DNA from: Halosaccharopolyspora lacisalsi
GTDB taxonomy: Bacteria; Actinomycetota; Actinomycetes; Mycobacteriales; Pseudonocardiaceae
DNA: 64,000 nucleotides
Reading direction: 5' to 3'
Assembly: GCF_014137975.1 (NCBI RefSeq)
Contig: NZ_JACGWZ010000007.1
Span: 335,768-399,767, forward strand
In this document: positions 17,601 to 26,764 of the stretch, piece by piece
How positions within the stretch are numbered: position 1 is the stretch's first letter
Layout: each line of letters opens with the position of its first letter
The notes under the pieces: generated by a model
The model's input: the letters and a program-made list of their open reading frames with translations, nothing else
Databases searched by the model: none
What the model was told of the DNA's origin: nothing
Made by a program: the position numbers and the translations under genes

Positions 17601-17611
17601 TTGTATGAGGC

Positions 17612-18031
17612 TTGGAGGTGGACGATCCGATGGTGCGGTTGACGGCGTTGTCGGTGTTGGAGCACGCGGGCGCCGATGGTGTGGAGGCCGTGCTGGGATT
17701 GTCCGAGGATCCGGTCGCCGGTCCGGCCGCGCGGATGTGGTTGCAGGGCCGCGACGTGGATGCCGAGGTCCCCCTCCGCTCCGATGATGATCTGACGTTC
17801 GCGCTGGACAGCATGTCGATAGCCGCGGAGGAGGACGCCGAGGCGTTTCTTTCGGAGTTTCGGGACACGGCGACGACGAACCAGATCGCGTTGGTCGAGC
17901 GGATGAACCTGGTTCGGCATTCTCGGCGGGACAGTGTGTTGCGGGTGGTCGCCGAGGGGCATCCGGACGAACGGGTGGCGAGCGTGGCACGGCGTTCGCT
18001 GGGTCCGGTGTCGCGGGTCAGGAGCTCGTGA
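17612..18031 (+). CDS. Hypothetical helical-repeat protein, possibly 5'-truncated
   Basis: 139 residues if TTG 17612 is used; ATG 17630 (MVRLTALSVLEHAG) is an alternative. Helical units such as VRLTALSVLEHAGADGVEAV and RVVAEGHPDERVASVARRSL look like HEAT-type repeats. There is no clear ribosome-binding site, and it directly abuts the DUF664 stub. It may therefore be the 3' part of a larger gene left by the same deletion. The 3' end overlaps the convergent HAD gene by 14 bp. Function unknown. Confidence 0.4.
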   Translation: MEVDDPMVRLTALSVLEHAGADGVEAVLGLSEDPVAGPAARMWLQGRDVDAEVPLRSDDDLTFALDSMSIAAEEDAEAFLSEFRDTATTNQIALVERMNLVRHSRRDSVLRVVAEGHPDERVASVARRSLGPVSRVRSS

Positions 18032-18677
18032 GCCGCCGGATCAGTGGTGGCAGCTCGCTGATCTCGTCGATGACGTGGTGGATCTGCCGGAGCGCCTCGG
18101 GGTCCGGTGGGAAGTGGGGGTTGGGTACGGCGATGACGGTGGCTCCCGATGCGGCCGCGGCGCGGAGGCCGTTGCCGGAGTCCTCCACGGCCACGCATTC
18201 CCGCGGGTCGATGTCGAGTCCCTGGGCTGCCCGCAGGTAGACGTCGGGGGCGGGTTTGCCCGCGCCGACCTCCTCGCTGGAGACGGTGTGACCGATGGTG
18301 CCGGTGAGGTCGGTGGCCTCGAGGTAGCGGCGGATGATGCGGGGTGGTGCCGAGCTGGCGATGGCGGTGGGGTGGTCGCGGGCGACGGTGCGAACCGCGT
18401 CGGTGGCGTGGGGGATCACGGGTGGTCCCGCGGCGTAGTGCTGGGCCATGCGTTCGATGACGGTCTCGGCCGTCTGTTCCGGTGTGAGTCGAACTCCGAG
18501 CCGGTCGACGAGGTGGCGGGCCCACTCCGGGGTGCTCATGCCCATGAGCGTTTCGGTGGTTCCCTCGGACCACTCACCACCGTGTTCGGCGACGACGTCG
18601 CGCCGGATTCGGTCCCAGAGGTGTTCGGAGTCGACGAGGACACCGTCGAGGTCGAAGATCACTGCTCGCGGTAGCAC
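18018..18677 (-). CDS. HAD-superfamily beta-phosphoglucomutase/phosphatase-like hydrolase
   Basis: 219 residues from GTG 18677 (VLPRAVIFDLDGVLVDSEH). HAD motif I DLDGVLVDS, motif II IASSAPP, motif III Lys in GAGKPAPDVYL, and motif IV VEDSGNGLRAA are all present. The cap is the helical type I found in beta-phosphoglucomutase and 2-deoxyglucose-6-phosphatase relatives. Substrate not predictable. A start at 18767 would add a non-conserved Arg/Pro-rich N-terminus. Divergent from the MFS gene. Confidence 0.85.
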   Translation of the reverse strand: MLPRAVIFDLDGVLVDSEHLWDRIRRDVVAEHGGEWSEGTTETLMGMSTPEWARHLVDRLGVRLTPEQTAETVIERMAQHYAAGPPVIPHATDAVRTVARDHPTAIASSAPPRIIRRYLEATDLTGTIGHTVSSEEVGAGKPAPDVYLRAAQGLDIDPRECVAVEDSGNGLRAAAASGATVIAVPNPHFPPDPEALRQIHHVIDEISELPPLIRRLTSS

Positions 18678-18801
18678 ACGGGTGATCCTAAGTGCTGCGC
18701 GTTCGGGACGCGGTGTCGATCGCCGTCTCGGTGCTCGTGCCGGGTGCGGCGTGGTGAGCTTGTTCATCGTCGACTTGGGTTTCCCCGCTCAAAAAGTTAG
18801 C

Positions 18802-20070
18802 ATGACAAACGAATTAGCGTGCATGCGAAGCGAGGTACGTCCACTGATGAGTGGTGCCGGACACGCCAGACTGCTGGATGTCTTCAAGGGGCAACCGAAA
18901 GCCGTGTGGATCACGGCCTTCGCCGCGGTGATCGCCTTCGCCGGTATCGGCCTGGTCGATCCGATCCTGCTGTCCATCGCCGAGGCGCTCGACGCCGGCC
19001 CCGAGTCGGTGACCCTGCTGTTCTCCTCCTACCTCGGGGTGCAGGTCGTGGCGATGCTCGTCACGGGTGCTTTCAGCGCCCGCTTCGGACCCAAGCGCAC
19101 CGTGGTGACCGGACTCGTGCTCATCGTGCTGGCGACGCTGGCGTGTGCGCTGGCGGGCACGATCGGGCAGCTGGTGGCGCTGCGTGCCGTCTGGGGGCTG
19201 GGTAACGCCCTCTTCATCGCCACGGCGCTGTCGGTGATCGTGGGCGCGGCCAGCGGTGGGCAGCAGGCGGCGATCCTGCTCTACGAGGCGGCGCTCGGCA
19301 TCGGACTGTCGGTCGGGCCCCTGCTGGGGGCCCTGCTCGGCAACATCTCGTGGCGCGGCCCGTTCGCCGGCACGGCGGTGCTGATGGCCGCCGCGCTGGT
19401 GCTGTCGCTGCGCTTCCTGCCCCCGGACGAGAACGGGCGCGAACAGCGTCAGCCGATCAAGCTGCTCGATCCGCTGCGGGCGCTGCGCCATGGCGGACTG
19501 CTGCGCACCTCGGTCGGTTCCGCGCTGTACACGGCGGCGTTCTTCACCGTGCTCGCGTGGTCTCCGTTCGTGCTGCAGTTCGGCGCGATCGCGGTCGGCC
19601 TGGTGTTCTTCGGCTGGGGTGTCTGCGTGGCCGTCGCGGGCGTGACGTTGGCACCGAAGGTGGCGGCCCGCTTCGGCGAGCTGGGCGGCACCATCATCGC
19701 GGTGGTGATCTACGCGGCGCTGATGGGTGTGATGACCATCGATTCCAAGGTCGTGGTGGTCGTCTGCGTCATCCTCAGCGGGTTGGCCTCCGGACTGCTC
19801 AACACCCTGTTCACCGGCAGTGCCATGAGCGTGAGTCCGGTTCCGCGGCCGGTGGCCAGCGCCGGTTACAACTTCTGCCGCTGGCTGGGCGGGGCGATCG
19901 CCGCGACGATGGTCAGCCACGTCGCCGGGTGGCTGGGTTCTCCGCACGCCCCCTTCGCCGTCGCGGCAGTGCTGTGCGTGCTCGCGGCGGGTCTGCTCGC
20001 ACTCGGGTTGCGGCGCCCCGATCCGCACCGGGTTCCGGACGAGGCCGCGGTGGTCGGCGAGGAATTCTGA
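18802..20070 (+). CDS. MFS transporter
   Basis: 422 residues with about 12 hydrophobic helices. The loop 2-3 motif is FSARFGPKRTVVTG, and a long motif-C-like helix reads GIGLSVGPLLGALLGNISWRG. A drug:H+ antiporter-type (DHA) exporter is most likely; the substrate is unknown. ATG 18802 is the first Met after an AT-rich stretch; ATG 18847 (MSGAGHARLLDVF) has a weak GAGGT 11 nt upstream and is a good alternative. Stands alone, followed by the phoX promoter region. Confidence 0.85.
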   Translation: MTNELACMRSEVRPLMSGAGHARLLDVFKGQPKAVWITAFAAVIAFAGIGLVDPILLSIAEALDAGPESVTLLFSSYLGVQVVAMLVTGAFSARFGPKRTVVTGLVLIVLATLACALAGTIGQLVALRAVWGLGNALFIATALSVIVGAASGGQQAAILLYEAALGIGLSVGPLLGALLGNISWRGPFAGTAVLMAAALVLSLRFLPPDENGREQRQPIKLLDPLRALRHGGLLRTSVGSALYTAAFFTVLAWSPFVLQFGAIAVGLVFFGWGVCVAVAGVTLAPKVAARFGELGGTIIAVVIYAALMGVMTIDSKVVVVVCVILSGLASGLLNTLFTGSAMSVSPVPRPVASAGYNFCRWLGGAIAATMVSHVAGWLGSPHAPFAVAAVLCVLAAGLLALGLRRPDPHRVPDEAAVVGEEF

Positions 20071-20091
20071 CCGCCCAGTTCGGGCAGAAGT

Positions 20092-20124
20092 GTTCACTGT
20101 CACCTCATAACTGCTTGACCTCCC
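20092..20124 (+). promoter_or_regulatory. PHO-box-like direct repeats upstream of phoX copy 1
   Basis: Three 11-bp units in register, GTTCACTGTCA, CCTCATAACTG and CTTGACCTCCC, resemble the actinobacterial PhoP-binding repeat GTTCACC. Only the first is a good match. They lie 30 bp before the ATG, where a PhoP activator would bind under phosphate starvation. Confidence 0.4.
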
Positions 20125-20154
20125 AGTACTGTTCGAAAACCTCGGGAGACTTCG

Positions 20155-22146
20155 ATGCCGTTGCAGCCGCGAAGAAGCCACTGGACGCTGCCCTTGCTCG
20201 GAGGTGGACGTGCCCAGGTGACCTGCCGTTATCGCTGTGGGGACCAGTGCGGGCAGCCTCCGTCGAACGATTCGGCCAACACGTACTTCGGTGATCTGCT
20301 CAGCGGCGTGTTCGGCCGTCGTGGCCTGCTGCGGGCCGGTGCCGTGCTCGGTGCGGTCGGCGTCGTGGGCACGGGCCCCACTCCCGCGCGGGCGGCCACG
20401 CCGCCGGTCGGTCTGGGTTTCACGCCGGTGCGGCCGAACTCCGGGGATGCTGTGGTGGTTCCCGAGGGCTACGAGCAGCGGATCGTCCTGCGGTGGGGCG
20501 ACCCGGTCGTGCCCGGTGCTCCGGAGTTCGACTTCGACGACCAGACGGCCGAGGCGCAGGAGCGTCAGTTCGGGTATAACAACGACTTCTGCACGCTGTT
20601 ACCGCTACCGGACGGCCGGCGGCTGATGGTCAACAATCACGAGTACACCAGCGAGGAGTTCCTGTTCTCCGGCTACGACGGGGAGAACCCCACCGAAGAG
20701 CAGGTGCGGATCGCCTGGGCAGCTCACGGCCTGTCCGTGGTCGTGGTCGACCGCTCGGATGACGGCGCGCCGACCGTGGTGCTGGATCGGCTCAACCGGC
20801 GCATCACGCTGAACACCGAGTTCGAGGTACGTGGCCCGGCGGCGAGCAGTGAGCTGTTGAAGACACCGAGCGATCCGAGCGGCCGCCGTGTGCGGGGCAC
20901 GATGAACAACTGCTCCGGCAGCGTGACCCCGTGGGGCACGGTGCTCTCCGGCGAGGAGAACGTCCACCAGTACTTCGCCCACGCCGACCGGGTCACCGAT
21001 CCACGGACCAAGCGGCGACTCGACCGCTACGGCTTCATGGCCGGGGAGAGCGAACGCAAGTGGGAGCGTTTCGATTCCCGCTGGGACCTCGGGCGGGAAC
21101 CCAACGAGGCGAACCGGTTCGGCTGGATCGTCGAGATCGACCCGCACGACCCGGACTCGACCCCGGTCAAGCACACCGCGCTCGGCCGTCTCAAGCACGA
21201 GACGGCCACCGTTCGCGTGGCCGAGGACGGCCGGGTGGTGGCCTACATGGGCGACGACGAGGCGTTCGAGTACCTGTACAAGTTCGTCTCCCACGGCACG
21301 ATGAAACCGGGCGGCAGCGCGCACGCCCGGCGGCACAATATGTCGCTGTTGGAGAAGGGGACGTTGTACGTCGCGCGGTTCAGCGGTGACAGTCCCGCTG
21401 CCGAGATCGACGGCAGTGGCGCCCTCCCCGCGGACGGCGAGTTCGACGGTTCCGGCGAGTGGCTTCCCCTGGCCGGCGGCGCGAAGTCCTACGTCCCCGG
21501 CTTCACCGCCGAGGAGGTCTACGTCTTCACCCGGCTGGCCGCCGACGCTGTCGGCGCCACCAAGATGGACCGACCCGAAGACGTCCAACCCAACCCCGTC
21601 AACGGCCGCGTCTACTGCGCGCTGACCAACAACTCCAACCGTGGCACGCCGGGCCACGCACCGGTCGACGAGACGAATCCGAGGATCGGCAACAAGCACG
21701 GGCACGTGCTGGAGATGGACGACGACGCCACCGGGACCCGGTTCTCCTGGACCCTGCTGCTGGTCTGCGGGGACCCGGAGGACTCGAACACCTACTTCGG
21801 CGGATTCGACAAGAGCCGCGTCAGCCCGATCTCGTGCCCGGACAACCTCGCCTTCGACCGGCACGGCAACCTGTGGATCACCACCGATTCCTCGGCGGCG
21901 CTGGGGGCCAACGACGGTTTGTACGCGGTGCCCGTCGACGGACCACAGCGCGGTTGTCTCAAGCAGTTCCTGAGCGTGCCTCGAGGAGCCGAGACCTGCG
22001 GTCCGGTGATCGACGACGAGTTCGTGCTGGTCTCCGCGCAGCATCCGGGAGAGGTGGACGGCGCCGATGCCGACCATCCGGTCTCGCACTGGCCCGATGG
22101 CGGTGATTCCCGGCCACGCCCCTCCGTGGTGGCGGTCTGGAGATAG
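20155..22146 (+). CDS. phoX: PhoX-family secreted phosphatase, copy 1
   Basis: 663 residues (DUF839/PhoX). Calcium/iron-dependent phosphatases of this family release phosphate from organic monoesters outside the cell. A cytosolic N-terminus of about 50 residues with a Cys pair (VTCRYRCGDQCGQ) precedes a twin-arginine signal near residue 59 (FGRRGLLRAGAVLGAVG). Family motifs include VVVPEGYEQRIVLRWGDP, MVNNHEYTSEE, NNCSGSVTPWGT followed by LSGEENVHQYF, and CPDNLAFDRHGNLWITTD. An SD-like GGGAG precedes ATG 20155. The adjacent gene is a paralogue with identical tracts. Confidence 0.9.
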   Translation: MPLQPRRSHWTLPLLGGGRAQVTCRYRCGDQCGQPPSNDSANTYFGDLLSGVFGRRGLLRAGAVLGAVGVVGTGPTPARAATPPVGLGFTPVRPNSGDAVVVPEGYEQRIVLRWGDPVVPGAPEFDFDDQTAEAQERQFGYNNDFCTLLPLPDGRRLMVNNHEYTSEEFLFSGYDGENPTEEQVRIAWAAHGLSVVVVDRSDDGAPTVVLDRLNRRITLNTEFEVRGPAASSELLKTPSDPSGRRVRGTMNNCSGSVTPWGTVLSGEENVHQYFAHADRVTDPRTKRRLDRYGFMAGESERKWERFDSRWDLGREPNEANRFGWIVEIDPHDPDSTPVKHTALGRLKHETATVRVAEDGRVVAYMGDDEAFEYLYKFVSHGTMKPGGSAHARRHNMSLLEKGTLYVARFSGDSPAAEIDGSGALPADGEFDGSGEWLPLAGGAKSYVPGFTAEEVYVFTRLAADAVGATKMDRPEDVQPNPVNGRVYCALTNNSNRGTPGHAPVDETNPRIGNKHGHVLEMDDDATGTRFSWTLLLVCGDPEDSNTYFGGFDKSRVSPISCPDNLAFDRHGNLWITTDSSAALGANDGLYAVPVDGPQRGCLKQFLSVPRGAETCGPVIDDEFVLVSAQHPGEVDGADADHPVSHWPDGGDSRPRPSVVAVWR

Positions 22147-22307
22147 CCACCGCCGCGGCGACGCCGGCGCTCGTCCACCACGGCGACGGCCGGGCACCGC
22201 GGCGGAAAAACCTCAATCAACAGGTTTCACCCAACGTGTCGAAAAAGACGCTGAACGAGTGAACATCCCCGTGGGTGCATGCGGAGTCGGTGACTCTGCG
22301 TGGAAGT

Positions 22308-22329
22308 GTTCGTGCGCTGTTCACTTTGA
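22308..22329 (+). promoter_or_regulatory. PHO box upstream of phoX copy 2
   Basis: Two direct repeats exactly 11 bp apart, GTTCGTGCGCT (22308) and GTTCACTTTGA (22319), match the PhoP-box layout better than the site before copy 1. They lie about 68 bp before ATG 22397. Confidence 0.5.
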
Positions 22330-22396
22330 AGTCTCACCGACCTCGCCTGACCCGCCTACTGTCGAGACGTTCCCGACCGACGTCTTGGAGGTCCGC

Positions 22397-24472
22397 ATGT
22401 CTGCCCGACCGGACAGCGGGCGGGTCGTCCCGCTCCCCCTCGTGTCCAGCCACTCCGCCAGACGATCCGCGGTGACCTGCGAATACCGCTGCGGCAACGC
22501 CTGCGCGCACGAAGCCCCCAACACCTCGGACAACGCGTACTTCGGCGACATCGTGGCGAATGTGCTCAGCCGTCGCGGCGCGCTCAAGGGCAGCGCCGTA
22601 CTGGCGCTGTCCACGGCGGGCGCGATGGCGTTCGGCGGCACGGCCGCGGCCCGGCCCGCACCACCGCATCCGGAATCGGGTGGTCCGTCGGCGCCGGGAA
22701 CGGACTTCGATCCGGTCCCGCCGAACACCGAGGACCGCGTGGTGGTTCCCGAGGGCTACGAGCAGCGGATCGTCATTCGCTGGGGCGACCCGGTCGTGCC
22801 CGGCGCCCCGGAGTTCGACTTCCACCACCAGACGCCCGAGGCCCAGCAACGCCAGTTCGGCTACAACAACGACTTCGCGGGGCTGATCCCGCTGGACGGT
22901 GCCGGTCGACGCAACCTGCTGGTGGTCAACCACGAGTACACCACCGAGACGCACATGTTCCCCGGGTACGACGCGGAGAACCCGACCGAGCAGCAAGTGC
23001 GCATCGCCTGGGCCGCGCACGGTCAGTCCGTCCTGCTGGTCATGCGTGACCTTGCCAGGGGTGGTCTGACAGCGGAACCGAGCCGGTACAACCGGCGCAT
23101 CACGCTGAACACCGAGTTCGAGGTGCGCGGCCCCGCCGCGGGCAGCGACCATCTCAAGACCTCGGCCGACCCGAGCGGTACGCGCGTCCTCGGTACCCAG
23201 AACAACTGCGCCGGTGGCGTCACTCCGTGGGGGACGATGCTCTCCGGTGAGGAGAACGTCCACCAGTACTTCGCCCACGCCGACCGGGTCACCGATCCAC
23301 GGACCAAGCGGCGACTCGACCGCTACGGCTTCAACGCCGGTGCCAGCACTCGCAAGTGGGAGCGGTTCGACGAGCGCTGGGACCTCGGGCGGGAACCCAA
23401 CGAGGCGAACCGGTTCGGCTGGATCGTCGAGATCGACCCGCACGACCCGGACTCGACCCCGGTCAAGCACACCGCGCTCGGCCGTTTCAAGCACGAGGGC
23501 GCGACCATCGAGGTCGCCGAGGACGGACGTGTCGTGGCCTACATGGGCGACGACGAACGCTTCGACTACATGTACAAGTTCGTCTCCCACGGCACGATGA
23601 AACCGGGCGGCAGCGCGCACGCCCGGCGGCACAACATGGGGTTGCTCGACGAGGGCACCCTCTACGTCGCGCGGTTCAGCGGTGACAGTCCCGCTGCCGA
23701 GATCGACGGCAGTGGCGCCCTCCCCGCGGACGGCGAGTTCGACGGTTCCGGCGAGTGGCTTCCCCTGGCCGGCGGCGCGAAGTCCTACGTCCCCGGCTTC
23801 ACCGCCGAGGAGGTCTACGTCTTCACCCGGCTGGCCGCCGACGCTGTCGGCGCCACCAAGATGGACCGACCCGAAGACGTCCAACCCAACCCCGTCAACG
23901 GCCGCGTCTACTGCGCGCTGACCAACAACTCCAACCGTGGCACGCCGGGCCACGCACCGGTCGACGAGACGAATCCGAGGATCGGCAACAAGCACGGGCA
24001 CGTGCTGGAGATGGACGACGACGCCACCGGGACCCGGTTCTCCTGGACCCTGCTGCTGGTCTGCGGGGACCCGGAGGACTCGAACACCTACTTCGGCGGA
24101 TTCGACAAGAACCGGGTCAGCCCGATCTCGTGCCCGGACAACCTCGCCTTCGACCGGCACGGCAACCTGTGGATCTCCACGGACGGCAACGAGTTGGGCT
24201 CCCACGACGGGTTGTTCGTCGTCCCGGTCGACGGACCACAACGTGGCCACGTCAAGCAGTTCCTCACCGTGCCCAACGGGGCCGAGACCTGCGGGCCCAT
24301 CGTCACCGACAACCTGGTGACCGTGTGCGTGCAACACCCGGGGGAGGACGCCGAGGACGCACAACACCCCACCTCGCACTGGCCGGACGGGGGCGACTCC
24401 CGACCGCGTCCGTCCCTCACCGCGGTGTGGCGCGACGAGGGCGGTCGAGCCGGCGAGATCGGACGGCGCTGA
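22397..24472 (+). CDS. phoX: PhoX-family secreted phosphatase, copy 2
   Basis: 691 residues from ATG 22397, with GGAGG (22387-22391) just upstream. The frame is open from 22067 but lacks family sequence there. The N-terminus has the same Cys-rich segment (VTCEYRCGNACAHE) before a twin-arginine signal (LSRRGALKGSAVLALSTAG). It is very similar to copy 1 across the phosphatase domain, with stretches identical in DNA. The copies differ most in the signal region, the 170-200 loop and the C-terminus. Both probably act outside the membrane in phosphate scavenging. Confidence 0.9.
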   Translation: MSARPDSGRVVPLPLVSSHSARRSAVTCEYRCGNACAHEAPNTSDNAYFGDIVANVLSRRGALKGSAVLALSTAGAMAFGGTAAARPAPPHPESGGPSAPGTDFDPVPPNTEDRVVVPEGYEQRIVIRWGDPVVPGAPEFDFHHQTPEAQQRQFGYNNDFAGLIPLDGAGRRNLLVVNHEYTTETHMFPGYDAENPTEQQVRIAWAAHGQSVLLVMRDLARGGLTAEPSRYNRRITLNTEFEVRGPAAGSDHLKTSADPSGTRVLGTQNNCAGGVTPWGTMLSGEENVHQYFAHADRVTDPRTKRRLDRYGFNAGASTRKWERFDERWDLGREPNEANRFGWIVEIDPHDPDSTPVKHTALGRFKHEGATIEVAEDGRVVAYMGDDERFDYMYKFVSHGTMKPGGSAHARRHNMGLLDEGTLYVARFSGDSPAAEIDGSGALPADGEFDGSGEWLPLAGGAKSYVPGFTAEEVYVFTRLAADAVGATKMDRPEDVQPNPVNGRVYCALTNNSNRGTPGHAPVDETNPRIGNKHGHVLEMDDDATGTRFSWTLLLVCGDPEDSNTYFGGFDKNRVSPISCPDNLAFDRHGNLWISTDGNELGSHDGLFVVPVDGPQRGHVKQFLTVPNGAETCGPIVTDNLVTVCVQHPGEDAEDAQHPTSHWPDGGDSRPRPSLTAVWRDEGGRAGEIGRR

Positions 24473-24478
24473 TCCCGC

Positions 24479-24511
24479 AGCGGGGGCCTCCTCCGGGAAA
24501 AGGCCCCCGCT
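24479..24511 (+). terminator. Terminator hairpin after phoX copy 2
   Basis: A perfect 11-bp stem (AGCGGGGGCCT at 24479-24489, complement at 24501-24511) with an 11-nt loop starts seven bases after the stop codon. Confidence 0.75.
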
Positions 24512-24545
24512 GTCCTCGCCGTGGCGTGCGGTTACGGTCTCCGGT

Positions 24546-25232
24546 ATGGCTTCCCGACCGACTGCCCTGGTCACCGGTGCCTCGCGAGGCATCGGTGCTG
24601 TTGTCGCACGATCCCTGTCCGACACTCACGAGGTGCTGCTGGGCGGACGCGACAACGCCGCGCTGGAATCACTGGCCCACGAGATCCCCGGATCACGTCC
24701 CTGGCCCGTGGAACTCACCGATGACAGCGCCGTCGCCGCTGCCGCCGAAAGTATCGACGAACTGGACGTGTTGGTCCACAGTGCCGGAACGATCGAACTG
24801 GGTGCGGTATCCGAGGTTTCGGCCGACTCGTGGCGACGCACCTTCGAGCTGAACCTGTTCGCCGTCACCGAGCTGACACGTGTTCTGCTGCCCGCGCTGC
24901 GTGCCACGTCCGGGCATGTCGTGCTGGTCAACTCCGGTGCCGGATTGGGTGCCAAACCGCACTGGGGTTCCTACGCCGCCAGCAAGTTCGCACTGCGTGC
25001 CTTCGCCGACGTGCTGCGCGCCGAGGAAGCCGCCAACGGTGTTCGGGTGACCTCGGTGTTCCCCGGGCGAGTGGCCACCGATATGCAGCGTGGCGTACGC
25101 GATGCCGAAGGCGGGGACTTCGAACCCGAGAACTACCTGCGGCCCGAGTCGGTCGCCGACTCCATCGTCTCGGCCGTCCGCGCACCCGGTGATGCCCATT
25201 TCACCGAGATCGTCGTACGCCCCACTTCCTGA
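24546..25232 (+). CDS. Short-chain dehydrogenase/reductase (SDR)
   Basis: 228 residues, classical SDR. NAD(P) loop TGASRGIG near residue 13, NSGAG, catalytic Ser in VLVNSGAG and the Tyr-x3-Lys motif in GSYAASKFALRAFADVLR. The VFPGRVATDM segment is also standard. The Arg in ASRGIG and RDN after beta-2 favour NADP(H). Substrate unknown. It starts 35 nt after the phoX terminator, with no clear operon partner; convergent with the amidohydrolase. Confidence 0.9.
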   Translation: MASRPTALVTGASRGIGAVVARSLSDTHEVLLGGRDNAALESLAHEIPGSRPWPVELTDDSAVAAAAESIDELDVLVHSAGTIELGAVSEVSADSWRRTFELNLFAVTELTRVLLPALRATSGHVVLVNSGAGLGAKPHWGSYAASKFALRAFADVLRAEEAANGVRVTSVFPGRVATDMQRGVRDAEGGDFEPENYLRPESVADSIVSAVRAPGDAHFTEIVVRPTS

Positions 25233-25305
25233 GCGGACGGCGACTCCGTGGGATTCGCGCGTGGTGCCGGGGCGACTTCCAGTCCCCGGCACCACCGACC
25301 GGGAT

Positions 25306-26637
25306 TCAGCCTCGGACGTGCTCGGCCGCGGTTCCGGCGACTCGCTGCACGCGGTGCCGATCGACACGGGTGGGTTCGCGTTCCCGGAGGACCTCCTCGC
25401 CGGCCACCCACACGTCTCGGACACACCGCGACCCCGCTGCCCACACCAAATTGGAAAGCACCTGCTCGTCCGCGACGTCGAGTCCGGTAGCGAAGGCGGG
25501 ATTGTCGACGTCCATGTGCACGATGTCGGCGTAGCACCCGGGTTCCAGGGAACCGATGTCGTCCCGGTGCAGGGCAGCGGCCCCACCTCGGGTGGCCGCC
25601 AGTAGAGCGCAACGAGCCGAAATCGCCGTGGAGTCCCCTGTGGACAGCCTTGCGAGCATCCCGGCCAGCTGCACCTCCTCCCACAGGTCGAGGTCGTCAT
25701 TGCTCGACGGGCCATCCGTACCGAGCCCCAGGGGCATCCCGGAGGCGAGCATGTCGACCGTTCGGGCCGTTCCCGAAGCAAGCTTGGCGTTGGAACCCGG
25801 GCAGTGCGCCACCCCGACTCCCCGCCCGGAGAGGATCGCGATGTCCTCGTCCGACAGGTGCACCCCGTGTGCGGCGAGTACCCGTCCATCGAGCACACCG
25901 AGCTTGTCCAGCAACTTCGGCACCGAGCCGTACTGCTCCCGCTGCCTGCTGTCCTCGCCGGCGGTTTCGGCGACGTGAGTCTGCACCAGGGCACCACGTT
26001 GCTGCGCCTGTTCCCCGATGCTCCGCAATGCTTCGGGCGGCAGGGTGTATGCCGAGTGGGGGCCATAACCGAGCTCGATCCGCTCACCGGGTCCGAACCG
26101 CAGACCGTCGGCGTCGATCCACCGGCTGGTTTCGTCAACCATCCGTTCCCACCCGCCGAGATCACCGAGATCCGGCATGTCGATCACCGCCGAGGTGAAC
26201 AGGACCCGTGAACCGACCGCCAGCGTCGCCTCCACCACGGACTCACCGGAAAAATACATCTCGGCGCTGGTGGTCACCCCGGCACGCAACATCTCCACGC
26301 ATCCGAGTTCCATTCCGGCTCGGACGTCGGAGGGACGCAGTCGGGACTCCGCGGGCCAAACCACCTCACGCAACCAACGCAACAGCGGTAGATCCCCACC
26401 CATCCCCCGAAGCAGCGTCATCGGACTGTGGGCATGAGCGTTGATCAACCCCGGGAGCAACATCCCCGTGCAGTGCCGTATCACCGTGTCGGTGGCGGTC
26501 TTCGGCGCCTGGGAGCGAACTCCGCAGAAGGCGACGCGCCCCGAGGTGTCGATGTCGACGACGGCGTCCCGGACGACCGAGCATGTTGCGTCACAGGGCA
26601 AAGCCAGTGGTGCGTACAGACGTAATGCGATCGGCAT
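25306..26637 (-). CDS. Amidohydrolase, TRZ/ATZ (MTA/SAH deaminase-like)
   Basis: 443 residues from ATG 26637. Metal-dependent hydrolase: NAHAHSPMTLLRGMGGD (His-x-His), QTHVAET, LAAHGVHLSDED, and GLGTDGPSSNDDLDLWEEV (metal Asp) are all present. This arrangement fits chlorohydrolases and deaminases of guanine, methylthioadenosine or S-adenosylhomocysteine. The first ten residues of the longer frame from 26667 are not family-like. A 34-codon membrane-peptide gene lies 23 nt upstream on the same strand and may be co-transcribed. Confidence 0.85.
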   Translation of the reverse strand: MPIALRLYAPLALPCDATCSVVRDAVVDIDTSGRVAFCGVRSQAPKTATDTVIRHCTGMLLPGLINAHAHSPMTLLRGMGGDLPLLRWLREVVWPAESRLRPSDVRAGMELGCVEMLRAGVTTSAEMYFSGESVVEATLAVGSRVLFTSAVIDMPDLGDLGGWERMVDETSRWIDADGLRFGPGERIELGYGPHSAYTLPPEALRSIGEQAQQRGALVQTHVAETAGEDSRQREQYGSVPKLLDKLGVLDGRVLAAHGVHLSDEDIAILSGRGVGVAHCPGSNAKLASGTARTVDMLASGMPLGLGTDGPSSNDDLDLWEEVQLAGMLARLSTGDSTAISARCALLAATRGGAAALHRDDIGSLEPGCYADIVHMDVDNPAFATGLDVADEQVLSNLVWAAGSRCVRDVWVAGEEVLREREPTRVDRHRVQRVAGTAAEHVRG

Positions 26638-26659
26638 ACCCGTATTCTCCCCCGACTTC

Positions 26660-26764
26660 TCAGGCACCGAAGGTCATGACCGCTCGCACCATGATGAGTC
26701 CGGCCGAGAGCATGACGAGAATCAGCACGGCCAGCAGGATGGTGTCTTGGAGTCCTCGTGTCAT
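26660..26764 (-). CDS. 34-residue single-helix membrane protein
   Basis: ATG 26764 to TGA 26660: MTRGLQDTILLAVLILVMLS, then AGLIMVRAVMTFGA. One hydrophobic helix with a short charged N-terminus and a conserved-looking MTRG start. GGAG lies close upstream, with a gagg further out. It sits between the response regulator gene and the amidohydrolase gene, all on the - strand. Small proteins of this kind are often unannotated. Function unknown. Confidence 0.5.
   Translation of the reverse strand: MTRGLQDTILLAVLILVMLSAGLIMVRAVMTFGA

Noticed and set aside
15961..18573. Very long - strand reading frame covering intein 2, the FGE-like gene and the HAD gene
   Set aside because: Only its middle part has domain sequence; the rest mirrors genes in other frames, a normal effect of high GC.
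22067..22396. Longer N-terminus for phoX copy 2
   Set aside because: The upstream in-frame codons read through the 3' end of phoX copy 1 and the PHO box; the SD and Cys-rich start fit ATG 22397.
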